The notes beneath the pieces are model-generated. The model had not been told where the DNA came from. It searched no databases and saw only the letters and a program-made list of their open reading frames with translations. Source: Telluria aromaticivorans (lineage in GTDB: Bacteria; Pseudomonadota; Gammaproteobacteria; Burkholderiales; Burkholderiaceae_D). Taken from it: a stretch of 64,000 bases of DNA. Every line of letters begins with the position of its first letter. Position 1 is the stretch's first letter. The translations under genes were made by a program, and so were the position numbers. This document shows positions 55,998 to 64,000 of this stretch, piece by piece. Location of the stretch: contig NZ_JABAIV010000003.1 in the NCBI RefSeq assembly GCF_013003915.1, forward strand, positions 620,001-684,000, read 5' to 3'.

Positions 55998-58900
55998 ATG
56001 AAACTGCGTCCTGTATCCCTCGCCGTGCTCGCGCTGCTGTCGAGCGTGGCCATGAGCGCTTCCGCCGATGACGTGCGCCGCTCCTATATCGTACAACTGG
56101 CCGACAAGCCAGTCGCCTCCTACACCGGCGGCGTTGCCGGCCTGCAGGCAACCAAGCCGGCCGCCGGCCAGCAGCTCAACGTCGGTGCCGGCGACGTGCA
56201 AGCCTATGTCGCCTACCTCGACCAGAAGCAGAACAGCGTGCTGTCGAGCGTCACCGCGGCCCAGGTCACCCACAAGTACAAAGTCGTCTTCAACGGTTTC
56301 GCAGCCTTGATGACCGATGCCGAAGTCAAGGCACTCAAGGGCAACCCGGCGGTTGCCGCCATCACCGCCGACGAAGAGCGCCAGCTCGACACCAACTACA
56401 CCCCTGCCTTCCTGGGCCTCGACAAGCCAACCGACGGCCTGTGGAACCAGCAGGCCGGCGGCAAGCAGAAAGCTGGCGACGGAGTCATCATCGGTGTCGT
56501 CGACGGCGGCATCTGGCCGGAGAACAAGGCGTTTGCCGACCGCATCGACGCCGACGGCAACCCGACCTTCGATGCGGGTGGCACCGAAGTCTTCGGCGCG
56601 GCCCCAGCCGGCTGGAAAGGTGCCTGCGAGACCGGCGAGGGCTTTGCCGCAAGCCATTGCAACAACAAGCTGATCGGCGCGCGCTTCTTCAACAAGACCT
56701 TCAAGCTGAGCGGCCGTACCCAGCACTGGTCCGACTTCACCTCGCCACGCGACTCGGTCAACGGTCCGAGCGGCCACGGCGGCCACGGCACCCACACCGC
56801 CAGCACAGCGGGCGGCAATGGCGGCGTGGCAGCGAACCTCAATGGCCTGTCGATGAACAGGGTCAGCGGTGTTGCCCCGCACGCCCGCATCGCGGCTTAC
56901 AAGGTCTGCTGGACTTTCATCGATGCTACCAACCCGGACGGCAGCGGCACCCGCAACAGCTGCTACAGCTCGGACAGCGTGGCCGCGATCGACCAGGCAG
57001 TCATGGACGGCGTCAATGTCATCAACTTCTCGATCAGCGGTTCGCAGACCAGCGTGGCCGACGCGGTCGAACTGGCCTTCTTCGGCGCGGCCGATGCCAA
57101 CGTGTTCGTGGCCGCCTCGGCCGGCAACTCCGGGCCGGCCAATACCGTGGCCCACCTGAGCCCATGGATCACCACCGTCGGCGCGTCGACCCACAACCGC
57201 CTGAACGGCGCCACCGCCACCACCGGCGCCGGCGTCTCTTACGTTGGCGCGTCGCTGAACACCACGGCGCTACCGCTGACGGCGGCGATTTCGGCGCGCG
57301 ACGCCGGCCTGGTCCCGTTTGCAACCCTGAGCGCTGCCGACCAGTTGGCACGCCGCCTGTGCTATACCGCAGCCGACCGCACTGCTTTCGGTGGCACTGC
57401 CGCCGGGGCGCTCGACGCCAGCCTGGTCGCCGACAAGGTCGTCCTGTGCGAGCGTGGCAACAGCGCCCGCGTCGACAAGAGCCGCGCCGTGGCCGAAGCC
57501 GGCGGCAAGGGCATGGTCCTGATCGACACCGCGAACTCGCTGGTATCCGAAACCCACGCCGTTCCGACCGTTCACCTGAGCCTGGCAGACGGCAGCGCCC
57601 TGCGCACTTATGTGCAGGGCAACGCCAACGCGACCGTGTCGATCGGCACCTGGAGCCCGCAGATCGGCAGCGCTCCTGCCCCCGTGATGGCCAGTTTCTC
57701 GTCGCGCGGCCCGAACCGTGGCTATAACAACATCCTCAAGCCGGACCTGACCGCGCCGGGCGTCGACATCATCGCCGGCTATACGCCAGTCAAGACCGAA
57801 GCCGAGCGCAACGCGATCGCCGACGGCAGCGCGGTGCCGGAAGCGGCATGGGCCTCGATCCAGGGCACCTCGATGTCGAGCCCGCACGTGGCCGGCCTGG
57901 CCGCGCTGCTCAAGCAGCTGCACCCGACCTGGTCGCCAGCCGCCATCAAGTCGGCCCTGATGACCACCGCCGGCGCTACCTTCAACGACGGGCAGCCGGG
58001 CGCCGCCAACGGCCGCCTGCCATGGGCCCAGGGCGCCGGCCATGTGGTGCCGAACAAGGCCACCGATCCTGGCCTGGTGTACGACGCCGGCACCACCGAC
58101 TACCTGCGCTACCTGTGCGGCGTGGGCGGCATTGTGGGCGCGTCGACCTGCCAGACAGTCGGCAGCATCCCGGCCTACAACCTGAACCTGGCTTCGCTGA
58201 CCGCCGGCAACGTGCTGGGCAAGCTGACCATGACGCGCACCGTCACCAACGTCAGCGACAAGCCTGCGACCTATAACGCCACGGCTACCCTGCCGGGCTT
58301 CTCGGTCGCAGTGTCGCCGGCCACGCTGAGCCTGGCGCCTGGCGCCAAGGGCAACTTCAGTGTCACCCTGACCCGCACCGACGCACCGATGGATGCCTAC
58401 AGCTTCGGTGCGCTGGAATGGCGCGACGGCACCCACGTGGTGCGCAGCCCGCTGACCGCACGCCCGTCGGCCTTCGTGGCGCCGGCGCTGCTGCAAAGCG
58501 AGCAAGTCACCGGCAATGTCGTGTTCACCGTCGGCACCGGTTTCAGCGGCAAGCTGGGCGCGAACAAGGGCGGCCTGAAGGCGGCTACCCTGAACGAGCA
58601 AACCGTAGGCACCACCCTGGCGGCCGATGGCGGCGTATTGGAGTGCAAGAACGGCGGTTCCAGCGGTGTCACGGCAACCTCCTTCACCGTCCCTGCCAAC
58701 ACCATGGTCGCCAAGTTCTCGCTGCGCGACATCGACACCAGCGGCTTCAAGGCCGGCATGTCGGATGACCTCGACCTGATCATGTTCAATGCAGCAGGTG
58801 TGCAGGTGGGCTACAGCGGCACCGCCACCTCGAACGAAGTGATCACCCTGATGGCGCCGGCCGCCGGTACATACCGGGTCTGCGTCGCCGGCTATGCGCC

Positions 58901-59201
58901 TAACGGCGGCAGCGCCAACTACACCCTGGCATCGTGGATCGTCGGCAGCGCTGATGTCGGCGGCAACCTGAAGGTCGGTCTCCCAGGCAGCGTGTTCGTC
59001 GGTGGCACCGCCTCGGCAGCCGCCAGCTGGTCGGGCCTGACTCCTGGCCAGCGCTACATGGGAGCGGTGCAATACCTGATGGGTACCACGCCACTGTCGA
59101 CCACGCTGCTGGAAGTCGACGCGACCAATCCGGTGCCTGTGCCGGGTGCGGTCACCAAAGCAGCAGCGGAAACCACGAGGACGGCTGCGCTGGCTGACTA
59201 A
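55998..59201 (+). CDS. Secreted S8 subtilisin-like serine protease
   Basis: This 1067-residue protein has a signal peptide (MKLRPVSLAVLALLSSVAMSASA), an inhibitor I9-type propeptide (YIVQLADKPVASYTGG to about residue 130) and a subtilase domain with the catalytic triad Asp169 (IIGVVDGGIWP), His266 (GHGTHTAS) and Ser625 (GTSMSSPH) and the oxyanion Asn377 (SAGNSGPA). A PA-type insertion lies between His and Ser. A fibronectin-like domain follows, then a C-terminal beta-domain (about 840-990) like bacterial pre-peptidase domains. This domain order is that of cucumisin-like plant subtilases. There is no PEP-CTERM or autotransporter signal, so release through a type II system is plausible. Confidence 0.94.
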   Translation: MKLRPVSLAVLALLSSVAMSASADDVRRSYIVQLADKPVASYTGGVAGLQATKPAAGQQLNVGAGDVQAYVAYLDQKQNSVLSSVTAAQVTHKYKVVFNGFAALMTDAEVKALKGNPAVAAITADEERQLDTNYTPAFLGLDKPTDGLWNQQAGGKQKAGDGVIIGVVDGGIWPENKAFADRIDADGNPTFDAGGTEVFGAAPAGWKGACETGEGFAASHCNNKLIGARFFNKTFKLSGRTQHWSDFTSPRDSVNGPSGHGGHGTHTASTAGGNGGVAANLNGLSMNRVSGVAPHARIAAYKVCWTFIDATNPDGSGTRNSCYSSDSVAAIDQAVMDGVNVINFSISGSQTSVADAVELAFFGAADANVFVAASAGNSGPANTVAHLSPWITTVGASTHNRLNGATATTGAGVSYVGASLNTTALPLTAAISARDAGLVPFATLSAADQLARRLCYTAADRTAFGGTAAGALDASLVADKVVLCERGNSARVDKSRAVAEAGGKGMVLIDTANSLVSETHAVPTVHLSLADGSALRTYVQGNANATVSIGTWSPQIGSAPAPVMASFSSRGPNRGYNNILKPDLTAPGVDIIAGYTPVKTEAERNAIADGSAVPEAAWASIQGTSMSSPHVAGLAALLKQLHPTWSPAAIKSALMTTAGATFNDGQPGAANGRLPWAQGAGHVVPNKATDPGLVYDAGTTDYLRYLCGVGGIVGASTCQTVGSIPAYNLNLASLTAGNVLGKLTMTRTVTNVSDKPATYNATATLPGFSVAVSPATLSLAPGAKGNFSVTLTRTDAPMDAYSFGALEWRDGTHVVRSPLTARPSAFVAPALLQSEQVTGNVVFTVGTGFSGKLGANKGGLKAATLNEQTVGTTLAADGGVLECKNGGSSGVTATSFTVPANTMVAKFSLRDIDTSGFKAGMSDDLDLIMFNAAGVQVGYSGTATSNEVITLMAPAAGTYRVCVAGYAPNGGSANYTLASWIVGSADVGGNLKVGLPGSVFVGGTASAAASWSGLTPGQRYMGAVQYLMGTTPLSTTLLEVDATNPVPVPGAVTKAAAETTRTAALAD

Positions 59202-59230
59202 GTACGAAGACGCAAGCGTCGCAAGACAAA

Positions 59231-59260
59231 AACGCTGCGTGCCTCAGGGCACGCAGCGTT
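59231..59260 (+). terminator. Terminator after the S8 protease gene
   Basis: A 13-base stem, AACGCTGCGTGCC / GGGCACGCAGCGTT with a short loop, is followed by seven T residues. Confidence 0.93.
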
Positions 59261-59337
59261 TTTTTATGCTGAAAAAAATGACTTGTTTGTCAGTGCAGGC
59301 CGGGATCCTGGCCTGCGGCACTTAGTGCAGTGCGCTG

Positions 59338-59769
59338 TCAGCTCGCCGGGTTCGCAGTGCCGAGCTGGCAGGTGCCGGCGGTGCAGACCGCGCCCGGGTC
59401 GGGCATGAACTGGCAGGTGGACATCATGCCGGACCTGGCATTGGCCGCCTGGCGCTCTTTCTGGTGCTGTTCGGCCAGGACACGCAGTGCCGCTTCCTTG
59501 CCGCCAGCGGTCGAAAAGGCCAGGTAAGCCTCGGGACCGCCGCAGGCACGCGCACCGACCGGCAGGCTGCGGCACTGCCCGCTTTCCGTACAGGCTGCGC
59601 TGCCGATCGCCGCGCGCAGGCGCGCCAGGCTGTCCTGGCCCTCGGCCAGCGGGGTGGAAGGCGCCGCTGCGGTCGATGGCGACGGCACGGCGGTTTTACG
59701 GCCCGGATCCTGCGCCTGCGAAGTGCAGGCAGTGCAGCCGAGCATGAGGAGAAGGAGGAGTTTGTGCAT
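59338..59769 (-). CDS. Hypothetical cysteine-rich lipoprotein
   Basis: I do not recognise the family. The 143-residue product has a lipoprotein signal, MHKLLLLLMLGCTAC, with two possible lipobox cysteines. The mature region contains eight or so cysteines, for example SAACTESGQCRSLP and ACGGPEAYLAFSTAGG, and near the end MMSTCQFMPDPGAVCTAGTCQLG, which suggest a disulfide-bonded envelope protein. The ATG at 59769 starts the signal peptide. It lies alone between the S8 protease terminator and a small plus-strand lipoprotein gene. Confidence 0.72.
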   Translation of the reverse strand: MHKLLLLLMLGCTACTSQAQDPGRKTAVPSPSTAAAPSTPLAEGQDSLARLRAAIGSAACTESGQCRSLPVGARACGGPEAYLAFSTAGGKEAALRVLAEQHQKERQAANARSGMMSTCQFMPDPGAVCTAGTCQLGTANPAS

Positions 59770-60086
59770 GGCGCCATCTTCGCCCGGCACCCGGGTGTGG
59801 TCAAGCGAATCACGGAGTTGTCAAGAGTTCTTTTCCAAATAGAAAACTTCGCTCCTCTCGTTGCCCACGTGCAACACTCAAATGTTGACGTAGAGCATCA
59901 TTTCCTCATGGGTAGTTTTTATTGCTTCATGGATATACGCATCAACTTCCCTTAACGCCTAGAAAGATCGCGTAAAAATCTTTCCAAATATTAACATTGC
60001 AAGTTCTTTATCGAAATAAATTGAGCATCGGAAAAATTTACTCACTACAATAGAATCTGTTACCGACGAGCTTGCTCCAAACGATC
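59770..60086. other. AT-rich divergent intergenic region
   Basis: This 317-base gap separates two divergent small lipoprotein genes. It has an inverted repeat GAAAGAT-N9-ATCTTTC (59962-59984) and, before the plus-strand gene, TACAAT/TAGAAT hexamers at 60046-60056 that could serve as a -10. No coding sequence is evident. Confidence 0.45.
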
Positions 60087-60413
60087 ATGAATTTCTCCAG
60101 CTTCCGCACTGTTTCCATCATCGCCCTGAGCGCCCTTCTTACCGCCTGCGGCGCCGGCCAGCAGGACACCCAGGTCTCGGTTCAACAAGGCCCGATGCAG
60201 CTGGCTTCGACGGTGAGCAGCACCTCCGCAGCACCTGCAGCCGCAGGTAACAGCGCTGGCATGGCCATCGCTGCCGCCGTCCCGAACAGCCCGGTGCCGG
60301 ACTGCGCCGCCGAAGGCTGCGCCAGCCTGCGCATTATCGACGGCAACGCAGAAGCCTACCGTATCGACGCCATGCGCCGCGCAGCCGCCGTCGACGGCAG
60401 CGGCCAGTCCTGA
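60087..60413 (+). CDS. Hypothetical small lipoprotein
   Basis: The 108-residue product starts [24 protein letters not shown], with lipobox LLTAC and lipidation expected at Cys21. The rest is alanine- and serine-rich, with a Cys-containing segment VPDCAAEGCASLRIIDGNAEAYRIDAMRR near the C-terminus. No family is recognised. It is followed by its own terminator, which is shared with the converging PEP-CTERM gene. Confidence 0.68.
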   Translation: MNFSSFRTVSIIALSALLTACGAGQQDTQVSVQQGPMQLASTVSSTSAAPAAAGNSAGMAIAAAVPNSPVPDCAAEGCASLRIIDGNAEAYRIDAMRRAAAVDGSGQS

Positions 60414-60450
60414 TTTTTCCGGCGCCGCACAGGCGCCTGCCATCAATAAA

Positions 60451-60483
60451 AAAACACACCAGCCTTGCGGCATGGTGTGTTTT
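60451..60483. terminator. Bidirectional terminator
   Basis: AACACACCA / TGGTGTGTT form a nine-base stem with an 11-base loop, flanked by A-rich sequence on the left and T8 on the right. It can end both the small lipoprotein gene and the minus-strand PEP-CTERM gene. Confidence 0.88.
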
Positions 60484-60518
60484 TTTTGTCCCTGCGGCGC
60501 CCGGCCGCAGGGACCTGC

Positions 60519-61112
60519 TCAGCGGGCCGAACGGCGCAGCGTAAAGCCCAGCAAAGCCAGTCCGGTCGACATCAGCAGCCAGTCCGACGGTTCCGGCACC
60601 GCAACAACGCCGCCGATGCCCGGCGCAGGATCAACCGGCAAGGCGGTATCATCGCCTGGCAGCAAGGTGAAGGTGAAGCCGGAGAAGCCTTCGAGCGCAT
60701 TGAAGTCCAGGTCCGACAGGCCGACGCCGAAGTCGGAGGCCAGGCCTTCGCCCAGCGAGTCGAAACGCAGGTCGAAGGTGAAGACGCCGCCGAAGTTCAC
60801 GGCCTGGCTCACGAAGGCGAGGTTTTCACTGGAAATCAGGGTGAAACCGGTGGCGCGGGTGCCGCTGGCGAAGTTGTCGAAATACACCTCGGCGCTGTCG
60901 TCGAAATCGCCCGTGAAATTGCTTGCTACCGCCGTTCCCGTCGCGCTGCCGATCAGGCCGCCATAGCTCAGGTCGAGATAACCCGACTCGCCCTGCCAGG
61001 TGGCGGTGTTCAGGGAAACACGGTAGATCGGGCCGGCGAGTGCCGCCGGTGCTGCCGAAACGATGCATAGCGCCAGCAGCGCGCGGATAAACAGGTTCTT
61101 CAGGTTGCTCAT
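60519..61112 (-). CDS. PEP-CTERM sorting-domain protein
   Basis: This 197-residue exported protein has a signal peptide (LFIRALLALCIVSAAPAALA) and a C-terminal VPEPSDWLLMSTGLALLGF followed by TLRRSAR, a standard PEP-CTERM signal. The mature part of about 145 residues is a beta-rich domain (YRVSLNTATWQGESGYLDLSY, then FTFDLRFDSLGEG), similar to the choice-of-anchor type domains found in these proteins. Its start lies 30 bases after the stop of the extracellular nuclease gene on the same strand, so the two are probably one transcript. Confidence 0.88.
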   Translation of the reverse strand: MSNLKNLFIRALLALCIVSAAPAALAGPIYRVSLNTATWQGESGYLDLSYGGLIGSATGTAVASNFTGDFDDSAEVYFDNFASGTRATGFTLISSENLAFVSQAVNFGGVFTFDLRFDSLGEGLASDFGVGLSDLDFNALEGFSGFTFTLLPGDDTALPVDPAPGIGGVVAVPEPSDWLLMSTGLALLGFTLRRSAR

Positions 61113-61142
61113 GTCGTTGTCCTTGATCCTAGTAAGTGCGGC

Positions 61143-64000
61143 TTAAAGGGTGCCCGAGAGCAGTTTCGGCGTGTAGCCGATGGCGCTCTTCGACGGGTTG
61201 CTGAAGACCGTTGTCAGCGTGACGCTGGCGCCCGGGGCGAGTCCTGCAGGAAGCGTCAGGTAAGGCGCGCCCTCATGCGTGCCCGACGCTGCGTCCAGGC
61301 TGACGCCGGCGGTGAGGCCTTGCAGCACGAAATGCAGCGGACCGGCCAGCGGTGCGGCACTGGTGTTGGTGAACGTGACCTTGCCGGTGTACTTCAGGGT
61401 GGCACGGTTCATGGTCAGGCCGCTCTGCAGCACCTTCACGGAGGCAGTGACATCGGCGACCACCGGGGCCAGGGCCAGGCTGACGATCACCGGGTCATGG
61501 TCGGACGCACGGTAGGCATTGTCGGCGTACAGGTCCTGCGGCTTATCCTCGAGGTTGTAGTCGATCACTTCAGGCTCGTCCGCATTGTTGTGCCATTCGG
61601 CCGCGCCGGCCACCTGCGCACTCAGCGACGGCGTGGTTAGCGCGTGGTCCAGGTAGCCGCTCTGGCCGCCGAAGACATACGAGTAGGCCATGCCGTGCGG
61701 GCGCACGAAGCGCTCGAGCTCATTGACCAGGCCGGTGCCGGTGAGATAGGCGATCGGGTCTTCGAAGCCATAGGCGTTCATGTCGCCGATCACCAGCACG
61801 TCGTCGTCGCCCGCGCTGGCCTTCACCTGCGGGATGAAGAAGGTCGCGAGGCGCTCGGCCTGCTCGCGGCGGGTAGCGTTCCAGCAACCCTGGCCGTCAC
61901 CGCGGTCGGTGTCCACGCCGGAACCGCCCGGGCAGCCTGCCTTGGCCTTCAGGTGGTTGACGATGACCGAGAACTTCGCGCCGTTGGTGGCCTTGAAGGT
62001 CTGCGCCATCGGCGGACGGTTGTTAACCCCGTCGCCATCCGACATCGACGCGCCGGCCAGCGTGACGGCCGCCGGCTTGTAGATCATCGCGACGCGGATT
62101 GCATCGGTGCCGGTCGCAGGCGGTTTCGGCACCACTGCATAGACCGGCCCACCGAGCGACACGTTCAGGCTGGCTACCAATGAGGACACGGCGGTGTCGC
62201 CGTTGTTCTGGATTTCCATCAGGCCGACCACGTCGGCGTTCAGCGCGGCCAGCGACTTGACGATCTTGTCGCGCTGGCGCACGAACTCGATCATATTGTT
62301 CGCACCGCGGCAATTGCTTGCGCGGGTGGTCGAGCCGATGGTACAGCCCTGGCCCGTGGCGCCCTCGACGTTGCTGCCGTCGACGAAGGTGGTGAAGAAG
62401 TTCAGCACGTTGGCGCTGGCCACCTTGACGCCGGCCGGCAGCACGGGTGCGCCGGTGCGCGGGTTGGTGCGCGAGAACACCGGGGCCATGGTCGGCTGCA
62501 GCTTGAAGCCGGCCCCGCCGCCGCCGAGGGCGCCGAAATCGAGCACGCCTTCCAGGCCGGTGACGGTGTCGCCGGTGCGCACCGTGCCATCCACGCCAAT
62601 GTAGGGGATGGTGGCCGGCGTCACGAACAGGCCGTCATCGAGCACGATCTGGTTGTTGGCATTCGAAGCCGCCAGCGCGAGCGCTTCCGGGGTGCCCGGA
62701 CGGTAGCGGTTGGTCGGGATTTCGCGGCGGCCGCTCGACAGGGTGAGCTCGCCGCGCGCGCCGACATAGGCGTTCTGGTTGACGGTGAGCGCGTTGGTGA
62801 AGCGCACCAGCATGCCTTCGAAAGGCTCGAGGCTGGCGGCAGGCAGCGCGATATTGGTGGCGCTGATCGCAGGGCCGGCGCCGATCAGCGACGACGTTGT
62901 ATTGGTCAGTTCGGTATAGGTGCTGGTCGTGCCCGATGGCTGGTATTCGGTGACCTGGCCGGTGACGCGCACGAGGTCGCCCACCTTGCCTGCGGTGGAA
63001 CCGAACACGAAGATGCCGTCCGAGGTGGTCGGGTCGTTGTCGCCGGCCGCATCCTGGATGAAATAGCCGCTGCCGACCTTGGCGGTGATCACGCCTTCCG
63101 TGGTCTGGATCGTATCGGCGTAGGTGCTGGCCGCGCCGGCGCCCTGGATCACGGGAATCGCCAGGTTGCCGCTGCTGCGCACGGTGACCGTGCAGCTCTT
63201 GAACTGGTTGGCGTCGTTGGTGAAATTGATGGTCACCGGGTGGTTGCCCGGGGCCACCGATGCATCGGCCACCAGCGTGACCGACGCGGCCGAGTTGATC
63301 GCGCCGGATGCCGAGAAGTTCTCGAGGCGGATGCCGGCGATGGTGGCCGAGGTGATGACCGCGCCGGTGACGCGGCTGTCCTTGTCGATCGCGCTCAGGG
63401 CGCCCGAGGCGCTGTCGCCGTAAGGGCGCAGGATCGATGCCGGGCAGGTCGCGACGATCGGCTCGGCGATCGGGACGCCTCCGCCGCAGACATTGAACGT
63501 GCTGTCGCTCTTGCGCGGGCTGACGGCGCCGACCGTGAAGTCGCCGGAATTCGAATCGGTATCGACGCAGCCGCCGGTCTTGCGCGAGGCCGAGGTGGTG
63601 TTCGAGAGGGTGGCGGTCGGGGCGGTGCCCTCGAAGCCGTTGGCGGCGGTGCCAAAGCCGACCAGGTCGACCACGGTAGCGCCGGTCGGGTTGGTGCCGC
63701 TCAGTGCCGTCTTGGCGCTGACCAGTGCGACCTTGCCGGCGGTACCCGACATCGCGATGCCGGCCTGGATATCGAAGGGCACATCGGTGGTGCCGCCCGT
63801 GCCCGCTACCTCACGGATCATGTAATACTGGCCCGGCTGCAGTTCCACCCCGTCCGGGATCGCCGTCACCTGCCAGGTACTGCCGCCGCTCGATGCGTAC
63901 TGCACACTCCAGCCGCCGATCGCCACGGCCGAGCCGCTCCGATTGAAGATCTCGATGAAATCGTGGCGGAAAGTAGCACCGGCATTGCCACCTCCGCCGT
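61143..64000 (-). CDS. ExeM/NucH-family extracellular endonuclease (5' partial)
   Basis: The frame is open to the window edge, so the N-terminus is missing; about 952 residues are visible. The visible part begins with a lamin-tail domain (FRHDFIEIFNRSGSAVAIGGWSVQY), continues with an Ig-like/OB-fold region (DGIFVFGSTAGKVGDLVRVTGQVTEY) and then an endonuclease/exonuclease/phosphatase domain. In the last, VASANVLNFF, GLMEIQNNG, HLKAKAG, VIGDMNAYGFEDP, YLDHAL and SDHDPVIVSL mark the active-site strands. A short C-terminal beta-domain ends the protein, with no PEP-CTERM or GlyGly-CTERM signal. ExeM-type enzymes degrade extracellular DNA and are exported by type II secretion in Shewanella-like bacteria. 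Confidence 0.93.
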   Translation of the reverse strand, partial: GGGGNAGATFRHDFIEIFNRSGSAVAIGGWSVQYASSGGSTWQVTAIPDGVELQPGQYYMIREVAGTGGTTDVPFDIQAGIAMSGTAGKVALVSAKTALSGTNPTGATVVDLVGFGTAANGFEGTAPTATLSNTTSASRKTGGCVDTDSNSGDFTVGAVSPRKSDSTFNVCGGGVPIAEPIVATCPASILRPYGDSASGALSAIDKDSRVTGAVITSATIAGIRLENFSASGAINSAASVTLVADASVAPGNHPVTINFTNDANQFKSCTVTVRSSGNLAIPVIQGAGAASTYADTIQTTEGVITAKVGSGYFIQDAAGDNDPTTSDGIFVFGSTAGKVGDLVRVTGQVTEYQPSGTTSTYTELTNTTSSLIGAGPAISATNIALPAASLEPFEGMLVRFTNALTVNQNAYVGARGELTLSSGRREIPTNRYRPGTPEALALAASNANNQIVLDDGLFVTPATIPYIGVDGTVRTGDTVTGLEGVLDFGALGGGGAGFKLQPTMAPVFSRTNPRTGAPVLPAGVKVASANVLNFFTTFVDGSNVEGATGQGCTIGSTTRASNCRGANNMIEFVRQRDKIVKSLAALNADVVGLMEIQNNGDTAVSSLVASLNVSLGGPVYAVVPKPPATGTDAIRVAMIYKPAAVTLAGASMSDGDGVNNRPPMAQTFKATNGAKFSVIVNHLKAKAGCPGGSGVDTDRGDGQGCWNATRREQAERLATFFIPQVKASAGDDDVLVIGDMNAYGFEDPIAYLTGTGLVNELERFVRPHGMAYSYVFGGQSGYLDHALTTPSLSAQVAGAAEWHNNADEPEVIDYNLEDKPQDLYADNAYRASDHDPVIVSLALAPVVADVTASVKVLQSGLTMNRATLKYTGKVTFTNTSAAPLAGPLHFVLQGLTAGVSLDAASGTHEGAPYLTLPAGLAPGASVTLTTVFSNPSKSAIGYTPKLLSGTL

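Overview
The window is a GC-rich chromosomal segment of a betaproteobacterium, most likely Oxalobacteraceae (Massilia/Telluria type). This is inferred from the gene content: an AcnD/PrpF-type methylcitrate cycle, two isocitrate dehydrogenases (dimeric and monomeric), PEP-CTERM proteins, a DUF4214 protein and a PilMNO-like type II secretion cluster. No genus can be proven without a database search. Most genes have clear homologous families; there is no integrated prophage, CRISPR array, rRNA or tRNA that I can see.

Layout. 1-2.9 kb: sulfate activation and siroheme (cysD partial, cysN, cobA). 3-5.3 kb: a long repeat protein with a C-terminal DUF4214 domain. 5.5-9.8 kb: cbiX and lptG-lptF (minus) divergent from pepA. 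9.9-12.4 kb: a small lipoprotein, a DUF1653 protein, a phage-like small protein behind an AT-rich stretch, and xth. 12.5-15.2 kb: a PAS-GGDEF-EAL protein. 15.3-25.6 kb: the propionate module, with prpB-prpC-acnD-prpF on the minus strand, actP and its DUF485 partner, and prpR on the plus strand. A near-consensus sigma-54 promoter lies upstream of prpB, and identical-architecture palindromes lie upstream of both prpB and prpR. 25.9-28.5 kb: cystathionine beta-synthase and gamma-lyase (reverse transsulfuration), whose 2-oxobutyrate product would feed propionyl-CoA into the methylcitrate cycle next door. 28.5-34.7 kb: an MpaB-family oxygenase, a chemoreceptor and a tricorn-like S41 protease. 35-38 kb: clpA-clpS and a cold-shock gene. 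38.2-43.5 kb: dimeric icd, rluE, monomeric icd, rpsT and murJ. 45-54.7 kb: an eleven-gene minus-strand type II secretion-like operon. 55.1-64 kb: extracellular proteins (PEP-CTERM protein plus S8 protease; extracellular nuclease plus PEP-CTERM protein) and two small lipoproteins.

Beyond genes, the window shows two families of dispersed palindromic repeats. One family, with ends GTAGGGTGGGC / GCCCACCCTAC, occurs seven times, always next to a gene 3' end or inside an operon gap, and in three cases supplies the stop codon of the upstream gene. Both isocitrate dehydrogenase genes carry the same promoter-like block followed by the same 14-bp palindrome, which suggests a shared TCA-cycle repressor. 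The least conventional protein system is the secretion cluster: it combines GspG/F/E/D-type parts with PilM/N/O-like proteins and three unusual pseudopilins, and it sits beside genes for secreted hydrolases.
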